The notes: generated from the sequence alone by a model not told the origin. DNA of 43,226 bases from Glycomyces sp. YM15 (GCF_016918015.1 NZ_JAERMK010000032.1:1-43226); one strand, 5' to 3'; positions 27,330 through 35,479 are shown, counted from the stretch's first letter. Program-made: numbers and translations.

Positions 27330-27331
27330 GG

Positions 27332-29068
27332 CTACTCCCGGGCCCTCGCGGGGTGGCCCGCGGGCAGCTCCCGGCCTGGCTTGCCCACCAGGTACCCCTC
27401 GATGTAGAGGTGGTCGATCTCGGTGCGGGCGAAGGTCCGCAGCGCGTCCTCGGGGGTCTCCACGATCGGCTCGCCGTTGTCGTTGAAGGAGGTGTTGAGG
27501 ACGATCGGCACGCCGGTGAGGTCCGCGAACCGGGAGATCAACTCGTGGTACTCGGGGTCGCGGTCGGCGTCGACGGTCTGGACGCGGGCCGTGCCGTCCA
27601 CGTGGGTGATCGCGGGCAGCCCCTCGCGGCGGTCCTCGCGGACCGAGGGGACCAGCAGCATGAACGGGCTCTCGCCGCGGAAGTCGAACCAGTCCTCGAC
27701 GGCCTCGGCCAGTACCGAAGGCGCATAGGGCCGGAACGGCTCCCGGTGCTTGACCGTGTCGTTGAGGTAGTCGCGGACGCGGGGATGGCGCGGGTCGGCG
27801 AGGATCGACCGGTGCCCGAGCGCGCGGGGGCCCATCTCGGAGCCGCCCATCACCCAGGCCACGATCCGGTGCTCGGCCAGGAGCGCGGCGACGTCCTCGA
27901 CGGGGGCTTTCCGCCACTCGAGTCGGCCTTCATACGCCTGCAGCGCTTCGAGGACCCGTGCCTCCGAATAGCGCTGTCCATAGGCGGCGGTGTTCATCTG
28001 ACCGCGTCGTTCCGTCCCGCCCTCGAGGATCTGGTGCCAGCCGTAGAGCGCCGCGCCGATCGCGACACCGGAGTCACCGGCCGGGGCCGGAATGAAGACC
28101 TCGTCGAACGGTCCCTCGGCGAGGACGCGGTGGTTGGCGACGGAGTTGAGCATGACGCCGCCGCCGAGGCAGAGCCGGGTCGCACCGGTGCGGCGGTGCG
28201 CCTCGGCGGCGAGGTGCAGCATCGCCGCTTCGAGCTCGTCCTGGACCTTGCGGGCCACGTCCTTGGCGAACTTGCAGTCCCAGCGCCGCTCGGTGAGCGA
28301 CTCGAACTCGGCGCCGTCGGAGGCGACGATGTCCTTCCAGATCTGCTCGAGCCCTTCCTGGGAAACGGTGATGTCGAAGCCGTCGAAGGTGAGCCACCGG
28401 CCCCAGTCGGGCCGGGGTTCGCCGTACGGGGCGAGGCCCATCGTCTTGCCCGCCTCGGGGTAGCCGCCGCATTCGAAGACGCCGAAGTCGGGCGTCCCGT
28501 ACCTGGTGGTGAATCCGAGCTTGGCGGTGAAGAAGTCGTAGAACAGCCCGATGCTCATGTCGCTGTAGTCGACCGGGTACTCGGTGGACGCGACGCGGGT
28601 GAGTTCGACGCCGTCGCCGGTGAACAGGGTGTGCTTCTCGACCATCCCGTCCGTGCGGCTGCCCGCCTGGTCGACGATGAGCACGGCCGCGCTCTCGAAC
28701 GGCGAGGTGTAGAACGCGGTCGCCGCGTGCGCCAGGTGGTGCGAGGGGAACGGGAAGGCCCGCACCTTGCTCTTGTCCTTGAGCGGCAGGTCGCGCAGGA
28801 TCCGCGGCACGGTCCGGTCGCCGAGGGGCCGGTTGCCGACGATGAGGTCGACCTCGTCGACGCCGATCCCGGCGGCGTCGAGGCAGTACGCGATGGACTT
28901 GATCGGGATGAGTTTCGTGAGGCGCTCGAAGTGGCCTTGGACGAGGAAGCCTTCGGAGTGCTTGATGCGGTCGAGCCGTTCCTCCTCGATCGCGGCGAGG
29001 ACCTCGCCGTCCTTGACGATGGCGGCCGAGCGGTCGTGGCTGAGGTTGACGCCGAGGATGTAGGTCAT
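27332..29068 (-). CDS. O-carbamoyltransferase, NodU/CmcH/TobZ family (first copy)
   Basis: 578 aa, the usual family length. ATG 29068 (MTYILGVNLSHD) has GGAG upstream; ATG 29083 does not. Two-domain enzyme: Kae1/YrdC-type. Metal-site histidines in FPSHHLAHAATAF (His110, His114) and an Asp in LIVDQAGS (Asp133); nucleotide-binding glycine loop CLGGGVMLNSVANH; and the C-terminal signature GPRALGHRSI and THVDGTARVQTV. Known chemistry: carbamoyl phosphate plus ATP gives carbamoyl-adenylate, which is passed to a hydroxyl of sugar, beta-lactam or polyketide. It is 35 bases downstream of the second copy and two bases before the AurF-like gene. Confidence 0.94.
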   Translation of the reverse strand: MTYILGVNLSHDRSAAIVKDGEVLAAIEEERLDRIKHSEGFLVQGHFERLTKLIPIKSIAYCLDAAGIGVDEVDLIVGNRPLGDRTVPRILRDLPLKDKSKVRAFPFPSHHLAHAATAFYTSPFESAAVLIVDQAGSRTDGMVEKHTLFTGDGVELTRVASTEYPVDYSDMSIGLFYDFFTAKLGFTTRYGTPDFGVFECGGYPEAGKTMGLAPYGEPRPDWGRWLTFDGFDITVSQEGLEQIWKDIVASDGAEFESLTERRWDCKFAKDVARKVQDELEAAMLHLAAEAHRRTGATRLCLGGGVMLNSVANHRVLAEGPFDEVFIPAPAGDSGVAIGAALYGWHQILEGGTERRGQMNTAAYGQRYSEARVLEALQAYEGRLEWRKAPVEDVAALLAEHRIVAWVMGGSEMGPRALGHRSILADPRHPRVRDYLNDTVKHREPFRPYAPSVLAEAVEDWFDFRGESPFMLLVPSVREDRREGLPAITHVDGTARVQTVDADRDPEYHELISRFADLTGVPIVLNTSFNDNGEPIVETPEDALRTFARTEIDHLYIEGYLVGKPGRELPAGHPARARE

Positions 29069-29103
29069 CGGAGCTCGCTCCATTCGGTGCGGGGGGAGTG
29101 GGG

Positions 29104-30810
29104 TCAGCTATTGCGGCGGTAGAGGGTGCCTTCGCTCCAGACGAGATCGACTCGGCCCCAGTCCAGGGCGGAGGCGACGTCGGGGAAGAACCCGCTGCCC
29201 TTGAGATTCGCGCTGGTGTTGCACAGCACCGGGATGCCGCTGACCTCGAAGTAGGACTCGAGGATCCGGCGCACGGCGCCGTCGCCGCGTCCGACGGTCT
29301 GCAGCCTCGCGGTGCCGTCGAGGTGGACGATCGCGGGGATGCGGGCCCGCCACTCGGGACGGACCTCGTGGTCGAACAGCATGTACGGGTCGGGGTTGCC
29401 GGGAGCGAAGACCTCGGGGGCGGCCTCCTCCAGGCAGATCGGCGCGACCGGCCGGTACGGTTCGCGGTCCTTCACGTCGTTGAGGCGGTCCTTCATCTTC
29501 GGCGACGTGGCCGGGGCGATGATCGACCGGCCGCCGAGCGCCCGGGGACCGAGTTCGGCCCGGCCGTCGAGGACCACGCACGCCTCGCCGGTGCGGTGCA
29601 GGATCTTCCCCAGCTCCGCCGCGTCGACCTCGGCGGCGCTCCAGCCCGCCGGGGCCTCGGGGATCGGCTTGAGCGCCGGACCGAGCCTGGCGTGCCACTC
29701 CACGGGGGCGGCGGGGTTGGCCCGGCCCAGCGCGGCGGCGCCGATCGCCGACCCGGAGTCGTTGGGGAACGGCGGCACCCACACGTCCTCGAACTCGTCG
29801 AGCGCGCGCAGGCGGGAGTTCCACTTGATGTTCAGCGCGCAGCCGCCGACGAAGCAGAGTTTCCAGGGCCCCTCGCCCTTCCATTGGCGCACTTGAGCCT
29901 GCAGGTGCTCGGTGAGGAGCCGTTCGAGGAAGACGTGGACGCTCGCGAGGACGTCCGCGTCGGCGGCGGCCCTGAGGCCGCGCCCGCGCAGGATCTGCTT
30001 GACCTCGCGGAAGTAGTGGTGCAGGTAGTCGAGCACCGGCTCCGAGGTGGAGCCGAACCCGCCGACGGCGCGGCGGTAGCCGACCGCGACGGCGTCATCG
30101 CCGGTGAAGTTCTCCTCGTACTTCTCACGCAGGAGGCCGATGATGTCCTCTTTGGGCGATCCGAGGGCGATGTAGGCCATGAGCTTCCCCGCGACGGACA
30201 GGTCCTCGTTCACCGACGCGGGCCGCTCCTCCCAGTGGAACGGTCCGAAGTGGTGCGCGGCGACCGCGTACGTGTGCCCGGTGAGCGGGAACAGCGCGCC
30301 GCCGTTCTCCACGGTCCCGTCGGGGTCGACGTGGTAGAGGCGCGGGAAGCTGCCGCCGTCCCACACCAGCACCAGGGCCGGTTCGCGCCGCTGCCCGAAA
30401 GGACTGAGGCCGTACGCGCTCGCCACATGCCCGGCGACGTGCACATGGCTGGTGTAGGGCCGGGCACGTCCCGCGATCGGCAGGGTCCCGTCGTAGCCGG
30501 GCTCGAACAGGTTCGGCACGGCGTCGGTCTCGCGGTAGGGCGCGAGGTGGAGCAGGACGGGCTCGCCGTCCGACTCCAGGCTCACCTGGCCGTACTTGGC
30601 GCCGTCCCAACCGTCCACGACCCACCGGTCGACCTGGTCGGGCCGGTAGCCGAAATCGGCGAGCAGCTCGGCGACGACCGCGAGGTCGGCCACCTGGCTG
30701 TGGCGGGCGCCGTTGCCGAGCTTCTCCATCTCGACGCTGAAGACCAGTCGGTCCCCGTCGATGAGCGCCACCGCGCCGTCGTGCGTGAGTTTGAGGCCGC
30801 AGACGATCAT
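29104..30810 (-). CDS. O-carbamoyltransferase, NodU/CmcH/TobZ family (second, divergent copy)
   Basis: 568 aa; ATG overlaps the upstream ATP-grasp stop by four bases. Same family as the downstream gene but clearly not a recent duplicate: metal-site histidines His124 and His128 in HVHVAGHVASAYG, Asp151 in LVLVWDGGS, glycine loop CFVGGCALNIKWNS, and C-terminal GPRALGGRSIIAP with VHLDGTARLQTV. It also carries an ESYFEVSGIPVLCNTS motif typical of the C-terminal domain. The N-terminus (MIVCGLKLTHDGAVALID) is closer to the branch of NodU-like proteins seen in antibiotic clusters. Two carbamoylations, or one carbamoylation and a related acyl-adenylate transfer, are possible. Confidence 0.93.
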   Translation of the reverse strand: MIVCGLKLTHDGAVALIDGDRLVFSVEMEKLGNGARHSQVADLAVVAELLADFGYRPDQVDRWVVDGWDGAKYGQVSLESDGEPVLLHLAPYRETDAVPNLFEPGYDGTLPIAGRARPYTSHVHVAGHVASAYGLSPFGQRREPALVLVWDGGSFPRLYHVDPDGTVENGGALFPLTGHTYAVAAHHFGPFHWEERPASVNEDLSVAGKLMAYIALGSPKEDIIGLLREKYEENFTGDDAVAVGYRRAVGGFGSTSEPVLDYLHHYFREVKQILRGRGLRAAADADVLASVHVFLERLLTEHLQAQVRQWKGEGPWKLCFVGGCALNIKWNSRLRALDEFEDVWVPPFPNDSGSAIGAAALGRANPAAPVEWHARLGPALKPIPEAPAGWSAAEVDAAELGKILHRTGEACVVLDGRAELGPRALGGRSIIAPATSPKMKDRLNDVKDREPYRPVAPICLEEAAPEVFAPGNPDPYMLFDHEVRPEWRARIPAIVHLDGTARLQTVGRGDGAVRRILESYFEVSGIPVLCNTSANLKGSGFFPDVASALDWGRVDLVWSEGTLYRRNS

Positions 30811-32198
30811 GCGTCAGCCCTTCGCGATTCGTGGCCCTTGGCGAGCAGGGATTCCAGGTTGTCGAGGACGTGGTAGGAGTCCGCGACGAGGTTCTCGGCC
30901 GAGGCGGCCCGGAGGAAGAAGATGCCGCCGTAGCCGAGCGCGCCGGCGGTGAGGTCGTACGCGGGCATCGGGGTGCCGGCCGGGATGCACAGTCCCGGGA
31001 CGGCGGTGACCGTGGTGCCGCGGTCGACCACACCGGTCCAGTCCACGAGGGACTCGTCCCAGACGGGGTGGTCGGTCCACGGCCGGCCGGCCGAGTCGGT
31101 GGCGATGAGCGACAGCGATCCGGCGGCGCCCTCGGCGTCGCGGTCGGTGAGCATCCGCTCGGGCGGGTCGATCGGCTCGCCCAGCAGCGCATCGGTGAGC
31201 ATCCCGACGATGTCGATGCCGAAGCAGTGCTCGATCTCGGCGGCGACCATGACGCCGCCGAGCCGGGCGGCCGACTCGAGGACGGAGAGCCCGCCGTCGG
31301 GGCAGAGCTTGAGCTCGGTGTGGGTGCCGCAGTAGTCGAGCCCGAGCGCGTCCACGGCGGCGGTGGCGACGCGCTCGATCTCGCGTTGGGCCGCTTCGGG
31401 AAGCGCGCACGGTGCGAGGTTGCTCAGCTCGGTGAACGGAGGAATGGTCGGGATGCGCGAGGTGATGCAGATCGGGTGGTAGACCCCGCCCGCGACCACG
31501 CCCTCGACGCTCAGGTAGTCGCCGTAGCCGCTCTCGGCGTCCCACCAGGACTCGGTGCTCGACCGGATGATCTCCTCGACGAGGAAGTCCGCGTCGGCGC
31601 CCGCGACCTGCAACTCGGTGTAGCCGCGCTCGCGGGCCTGGATCATCGCCTCGTTCGCCTTGGCCCACGCCGGCTCGACGTCCGCCTCGGTCTCGAGCAC
31701 GAGCTGGCCGATGGCCCCTGCGCCCCAAGCGGATTTGAGGAGCATCGGGGCGGTCAGCTCGCGGAAGGCGCCGAGCAGGTCTTCGGCGGAGTCGACGGAG
31801 CGGAACCGGGGGACGGGGACGCCCGCGTCCTCCCAGACCCGCCGCATCCGGCGCTTGTCGCGGGAGTTGACGGCACCCGGGCCCGCCCCGCGCAGGCCGA
31901 GTCGCTCGGCCGCTTCGGCGACCGCGATGACCGCGTACTCCGAAAGGGTCAGGATCGCGTCGGCGCCGATCCGTTCGGCCTCGTCGACGATGAGCCGGAC
32001 CAGTTCGTCGCCGGTGCGCTCGAGTTCCCAATGGGGGGTCAACGAGGTGCAGTGCGGACTCCACAGTGGTTCAGTGTGCTGCGGTGGCGGCTTGAGCGCG
32101 AGTACATGCAATTCTGCCTTGGCCGCGATTTTCGGAAAGGCGTACTCGAGTGGTGCGCCGCCGCGTGAATAGACGAAGAGCACCTTCTTTTCAGGCAC
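30807..32198 (-). CDS. ATP-grasp ligase (left arm, second type; first gene of operon)
   Basis: 463 aa from GTG 32198, with GGGAG six bases upstream; the longer frame to 32300 runs through the leader. Pre-ATP-grasp domain (MPEKKVLFVYSRGG, about 1-110), ATP-grasp core with NSRDKRRMRRVWEDAGVPVP, lysine strand APMLLKSAWGAGAIG (Lys155), and metal-side THTELKL (Glu295) and VLESAARLGG (Glu308). The Asn that is usual two residues after the last Glu is Ala310 here. This occurs in some L-amino-acid-ligase-like members but sets it apart from the other ATP-grasp protein of the cluster. The extra C-terminal domain (about 370-463) is found in amino acid ligases. Probable peptide or amide bond maker. Confidence 0.88.
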   Translation of the reverse strand: MPEKKVLFVYSRGGAPLEYAFPKIAAKAELHVLALKPPPQHTEPLWSPHCTSLTPHWELERTGDELVRLIVDEAERIGADAILTLSEYAVIAVAEAAERLGLRGAGPGAVNSRDKRRMRRVWEDAGVPVPRFRSVDSAEDLLGAFRELTAPMLLKSAWGAGAIGQLVLETEADVEPAWAKANEAMIQARERGYTELQVAGADADFLVEEIIRSSTESWWDAESGYGDYLSVEGVVAGGVYHPICITSRIPTIPPFTELSNLAPCALPEAAQREIERVATAAVDALGLDYCGTHTELKLCPDGGLSVLESAARLGGVMVAAEIEHCFGIDIVGMLTDALLGEPIDPPERMLTDRDAEGAAGSLSLIATDSAGRPWTDHPVWDESLVDWTGVVDRGTTVTAVPGLCIPAGTPMPAYDLTAGALGYGGIFFLRAASAENLVADSYHVLDNLESLLAKGHESRRADA

Positions 32199-32294
32199 AG
32201 TCGTCTCCCTACTGTCATATCGAGAAAAACGCGGTGAACAGCGATCCGGCCCGCTTTCGAGCGGGTCGGCTATGGGGTATCGGCTTCCTGTCGG

Positions 32295-32309
32295 TGACAC
32301 GACGTGTCA
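32295..32309. promoter_or_regulatory. Perfect palindrome, candidate repressor operator
   Basis: TGACAC-GAC-GTGTCA, six-base arms and three-base centre. It lies at about +6 to +20 relative to the predicted left-arm start point, a place where a bound TetR- or GntR-type dimer would block transcription. No such regulator is in the window. Confidence 0.6.
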
Positions 32310-32320
32310 GGACGGTGACG

Positions 32321-32349
32321 ATCGTATGAGACGCGAGGGCCACTGTCAA
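32321..32349 (-). promoter_or_regulatory. Promoter of the left biosynthetic operon
   Basis: On the minus strand: TTGACA (32344-32349), 17-base spacer, TACGAT (32321-32326). This is close to the vegetative sigma consensus. The start point would be near 32314, giving a leader of about 116 bases before the GTG at 32198. Confidence 0.75.
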
Positions 32350-32352
32350 GCA

Positions 32353-32377
32353 CACCATGGAATGCGCTTCCATAGTG
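32353..32377. repeat. Imperfect inverted repeat upstream of the left-arm promoter
   Basis: Arms CACCATGGAA (32353-32362) and TTCCATAGTG (32368-32377) with a five-base centre; 9 of 10 positions pair. Centred near -51 from the left-arm start, a typical activator position. Confidence 0.5.
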
Positions 32378-32673
32378 ATTGCAGTGCACGAAGTGCGGTT
32401 CCTGTGGCCTGAGAGCTCCATTGTGACCGGAGTGGACTCACTTGGCGTCGTCGGCATGGTGCGATCCGGGTGGAGTGTCCAATGCCCGGTACTATGGCCA
32501 CCGTCACATTCCATGGTCCGCAGTGGATCTCGCCGCCGCTCAGCGCCGCAATCGTCACGCTGCGGCACCGCCGAGCGGCCGACGACTTCAGCCACACCAA
32601 CCTCAATGGATGCGGTGGATCCCAATCGACCCAATGGCGTGGGAGCGCTGACCAATGGAAATCGCCCTCCGGT

Positions 32674-32679
32674 GATAAT
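32674..32679 (+). promoter_or_regulatory. Candidate -10 box of the right biosynthetic operon
   Basis: GATAAT at 32674-32679 (one change from TATAAT) about 38 bases before the TrpE-type start. No good -35 is seen at 17-18 bases, only TGACCA further off, while a CAATGG copy (32653-32658) covers that place, suggesting activator dependence. Confidence 0.45.
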
Positions 32680-32717
32680 CTGACCGCGATCCCGACCCCG
32701 GTGAAAGGGCCACTTTG

Positions 32718-34265
32718 ATGAGCGCAGGCGCCGACCGACCACTGATCGAATTGCGGCACTTCGCCTGCAAGGCCGAAGACCCCTTCTCCTCGTTCATTCG
32801 ACTGCGCGCGGCCGAAGGCGAGCAGCACGTCTTCCTCCTCGAATCCCTCGCCGGCCCCGCGGCCGACAAGACCCGCGCCATGATCGGCGCGGCCCCGCTG
32901 CTCGACGTCGTCGTGCGCGACGGGGTCCTCGAGTTCGACGGCCGGGAGCCGTGGCTCGCGTGGGCGCTGCGGCGCATGGCCGGCTTCGGCGGCGCCTACT
33001 CCGTCGACGGGCGGTTCTTCCGCCTCAGCGATCGCACCGAGCTGTGGGAGGCGCTGCGCCACCTCGAAACCGGGCTGAACGTGGAAGGGCTCCACGCGCA
33101 TCGCTTCGGCTTCGGATTCGTGGCCATGCTCAGCTACGACGCCGTGACGTACATCGAGACCCTGCCGCGCCTGATCGAGGCCACCGATCGAGTCCCCGAC
33201 GCGGTCTTCCGGATCTACCGGTCCGTCATCGAGATCGACCTCGTCGGCGGCGACGCCCAGCTCACCGTCGCCCACTGCCCTGAGTGGACCGATTCGGGCG
33301 GCGAACCCGACCCGGCCGACGTGCACCGCCGAATCGAGGCCGCGCTGGCCACCGGCGAAACCGGTCCGGAGTCCGTGCCCGACGCGCCCCTGGGCGACGT
33401 CGAGCCGGAACTGACGATCACCCCCGAGTCCTACGGCGAGCGCGTCGAGCGCTCCCTCGACCGGATCCGCGCCGGGGACATCTACCAGGTCCAGATCGGC
33501 CACGAGGTCCGCATGCGCGGCAAGCGCTCCGACCTCGACGTGTACTTGCGGATGCGCGCCAACAACCCGTCGCCGTACATGGGGTTCGTGCCCTTCGACG
33601 ACCTCACGCTGCTGAGCGCCAGCCCCGAGCTCCACGTCCGCATCGAGGCGGACCGGCTGACCATGCGCCCCATCGCGGGGACGGCCCGCCGCGGCGCGAC
33701 CGCCGCCGAGGACGAGGCCCGCGCTTCGCGGCTGCGCGGCGACGAGAAGGAGATCGCCGAGCACATCATGCTCGTCGACCTGTGCCGCAACGACCTCGGC
33801 CGCGTCGCCGACCCCGGCTCCGTCGAGGTCGACGACCTCATGAACGTCGAGACGTACTCCCATGTCCTGCACTTGGTCTCGACGGTCACCGCCGACCTCG
33901 CGGACGGCTTCGACGCCTACGACGTCATCCGGGCGACCTTCCCCGCCGGGACCATGACGGGAGCGCCGAAGCTGCGGGCCATGGAGATCATCGAGGCCAC
34001 CGAGACGAGCCGCCGCGGCATGTACGCGGGCGCGTTCGGCGTCATCGGCTTCGGCGGGTTCACCAACCTCGCCTTGAGCATCCGCACCGTGGTCGCCTCC
34101 GGCGACGCCTACACGGCCCGGGCCTCCGCCGGGGTCGTCGCCGACTCCTCGCCCGCGGGCGAATGGCGCGAGACCCTCGCGAAACTCGGCTCTTCGATCC
34201 ACGCCGTCTCAGGCCAGTCCGCGCCGGCGCTCCACGGCCATGCACAGGAAGGCGAAACCCGATGA
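32718..34265 (+). CDS. Chorismate-aminating enzyme, TrpE/ADIC synthase-like component I
   Basis: 515 aa from ATG 32718, AAAGGG eight bases upstream. Full anthranilate-synthase-type chorismate-binding protein: N-terminal FLLES (about 39-43, a Trp-site element in TrpE), RAGDIYQVQIGHEVR (about 251-265), PIAGTARRG (318-326), ExxEHIMLVDLCRNDLG, and TFPAGTMTGAPKLRAMEII. Ala320 in PIAGT stands where typical PabB enzymes have a catalytic Lys, so amination at C2 (anthranilate or 2-amino-2-deoxyisochorismate) is favoured over PABA-type C4 chemistry. It overlaps the amidotransferase gene by four bases. Being in a secondary-metabolite operon with a flavoprotein, an ADIC synthase is more likely than a tryptophan enzyme (inference). 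Confidence 0.9.
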   Translation: MSAGADRPLIELRHFACKAEDPFSSFIRLRAAEGEQHVFLLESLAGPAADKTRAMIGAAPLLDVVVRDGVLEFDGREPWLAWALRRMAGFGGAYSVDGRFFRLSDRTELWEALRHLETGLNVEGLHAHRFGFGFVAMLSYDAVTYIETLPRLIEATDRVPDAVFRIYRSVIEIDLVGGDAQLTVAHCPEWTDSGGEPDPADVHRRIEAALATGETGPESVPDAPLGDVEPELTITPESYGERVERSLDRIRAGDIYQVQIGHEVRMRGKRSDLDVYLRMRANNPSPYMGFVPFDDLTLLSASPELHVRIEADRLTMRPIAGTARRGATAAEDEARASRLRGDEKEIAEHIMLVDLCRNDLGRVADPGSVEVDDLMNVETYSHVLHLVSTVTADLADGFDAYDVIRATFPAGTMTGAPKLRAMEIIEATETSRRGMYAGAFGVIGFGGFTNLALSIRTVVASGDAYTARASAGVVADSSPAGEWRETLAKLGSSIHAVSGQSAPALHGHAQEGETR

Positions 34266-34855
34266 AGGCCCTGCTCATCGACGCGTACGACAGCTTCGCG
34301 CACATCATCTACCAATACCTGCGCGTCCTCGACATCGAGACGGACGTGATCCGCTCGGGCGACATCGCCCCGGCCGGCGCCCTCGCGCACGACGGCGACT
34401 TCGTGCTCCTCGGCCCCGGACCCGGCACGCCGGAGGACTCCGGCCACGTCGAGATGGTCCGGGCCCTCGCCGGCGTCAAGCCGGTCCTCGGCGTCTGCCT
34501 CGGCCACCAGGCCATCGGCGTCGCGTTCGGCGCCCGCGTGCGCCCCGCCCGCCACCTCATGCACGGCAAGACCAGCACCATCGTGCACGACGGCCGAGGC
34601 GTCTTCACCGACGCCCCGGAACGATTCAGCGCCACCAGGTACCACTCGCTGATCGTGGTCGAGAACAGCCTCCCCGAGGAGCTCGAGGTCACCGCCCGCT
34701 CCGCCGACGACGGGTACATCATGGGCCTGCGGCACCGCCGCCACCTCGTCGAAGGCGTCCAGTTCCACCCCGAGTCGATCCTGACCGAATCCGGCCTCGG
34801 CCTCTTCGCCGGATTCGCCGCCGCCGTCCGCGACCGCGCCGGAGCTCCGGCATGA
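34262..34855 (+). CDS. Glutamine amidotransferase component II (TrpG/PabA type)
   Basis: 197 aa from ATG 34262, overlapping the component I stop by four bases. Class I amidotransferase with complete triad: Cys79 in GVCLGHQAIG, His169 and Glu171 in FHPES; oxyanion loop GPGPGTPEDSG. It frees ammonia from glutamine and channels it to the component I partner. The longer frame to 33284 is a shadow of component I. In many phenazine-type clusters the two parts are fused (PhzE); here they are separate but co-translated. Confidence 0.94.
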   Translation: MKALLIDAYDSFAHIIYQYLRVLDIETDVIRSGDIAPAGALAHDGDFVLLGPGPGTPEDSGHVEMVRALAGVKPVLGVCLGHQAIGVAFGARVRPARHLMHGKTSTIVHDGRGVFTDAPERFSATRYHSLIVVENSLPEELEVTARSADDGYIMGLRHRRHLVEGVQFHPESILTESGLGLFAGFAAAVRDRAGAPA

Positions 34856-35475
34856 GGATCCTGACGATCAACGGCTCGGAACGCGCGCGCGGCTCCACCT
34901 GGCTCGCCGTCCAGGAGATCCTGGCCCGCGCCCGCGCCCGCGGATGCGAGACCGACCAGATCGACCTCGCCGAGCGCCGCGTGATCCGCTGCGACTGCGG
35001 CCGCTGCAACTCCCGTCCCGACCCGTGCCCGGTCGACGACGACGTGGGCGCGATCGTGGCCGCCATGATCGAGGCGGACGCCGTGTTCCTCGCCGCTCCC
35101 GTGCACGGCTTCGGCCTCTCCTCGCTCATGCAGACCTTCGTCGAACGCGCCGGGGTCGGGCACCTCCGGTTCGAACGGCCGCTGACGAACACGATCGGCG
35201 CGGCCGTCGTCATCGGACGCCGCTACGGCCACCTCGACGTGCACGCGCAGCTCCTCCACAACCTGCTGCTCAACCGCTTCATCATCGTCGGCAGCGGCTT
35301 CCCGGTGACCATCCACTCCGGAGGCGAGCAGGGCGTCCTGTCCGACACCGAGGGCATGGAGGCGCTGCACCGCACCGTCGACCGGATCATCGACATCGGC
35401 ACCGCCCTCGCCGAGTCCGGGACGCGCCTGCCGCGACCGGACCAGGTCGAACGGCGCGTCGGAAGGACGAGCTGA
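34852..35475 (+). CDS. NAD(P)H/FMN-dependent flavoprotein with cysteine cluster
   Basis: 207 aa, ATG overlapping the amidotransferase stop by four bases. Flavodoxin-like fold: phosphate loop NGSERARGST (about 7-16), the aromatic/metal region CDCGRCNSRPDPCPVDDD with Cys47, Cys49, Cys52 and Cys59, and APVHGFGLSSLMQTFVERAG as the dimer/FMN element. Many NADPH-dependent FMN reductases and iron-sulfur flavoproteins share this pattern. The cysteines could hold an Fe-S cluster, though the first pair is CxC rather than CxxC. By analogy with SgcG of the C-1027 pathway it may oxidise 2-amino-2-deoxyisochorismate (inference from position directly after component I and II); alternatively it reduces the diiron or P450 enzymes. 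Confidence 0.85.
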   Translation: MRILTINGSERARGSTWLAVQEILARARARGCETDQIDLAERRVIRCDCGRCNSRPDPCPVDDDVGAIVAAMIEADAVFLAAPVHGFGLSSLMQTFVERAGVGHLRFERPLTNTIGAAVVIGRRYGHLDVHAQLLHNLLLNRFIIVGSGFPVTIHSGGEQGVLSDTEGMEALHRTVDRIIDIGTALAESGTRLPRPDQVERRVGRTS

Positions 35476-35479
35476 CCGA

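Larger units (their letters stand above)
32199..32717. promoter_or_regulatory. 519-bp divergent control region of the biosynthetic cluster
   Basis: Lies between the two operons and holds no supported gene. It contains, in order: a hairpin with TTCG loop at 32246-32269 in the left-arm leader, a palindrome (32295-32309), the left-arm promoter (32321-32349), an imperfect 10-bp inverted repeat (32353-32377), a second pair of the same half-sites at 32491-32497 and 32511-32517, CAATGG copies at 32604, 32632 and 32653 (with an inverse copy at 32418), and a right-arm -10 box at 32674-32679. The stretch looks less GC-rich than the genes around it. Confidence 0.75.

Noticed and set aside
32719..34855. 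Idea that component I and II form a fused PhzE-like protein
   Set aside because: A TGA at 34263-34265 and a new ATG at 34262 in another frame separate them; they are two overlapping genes.
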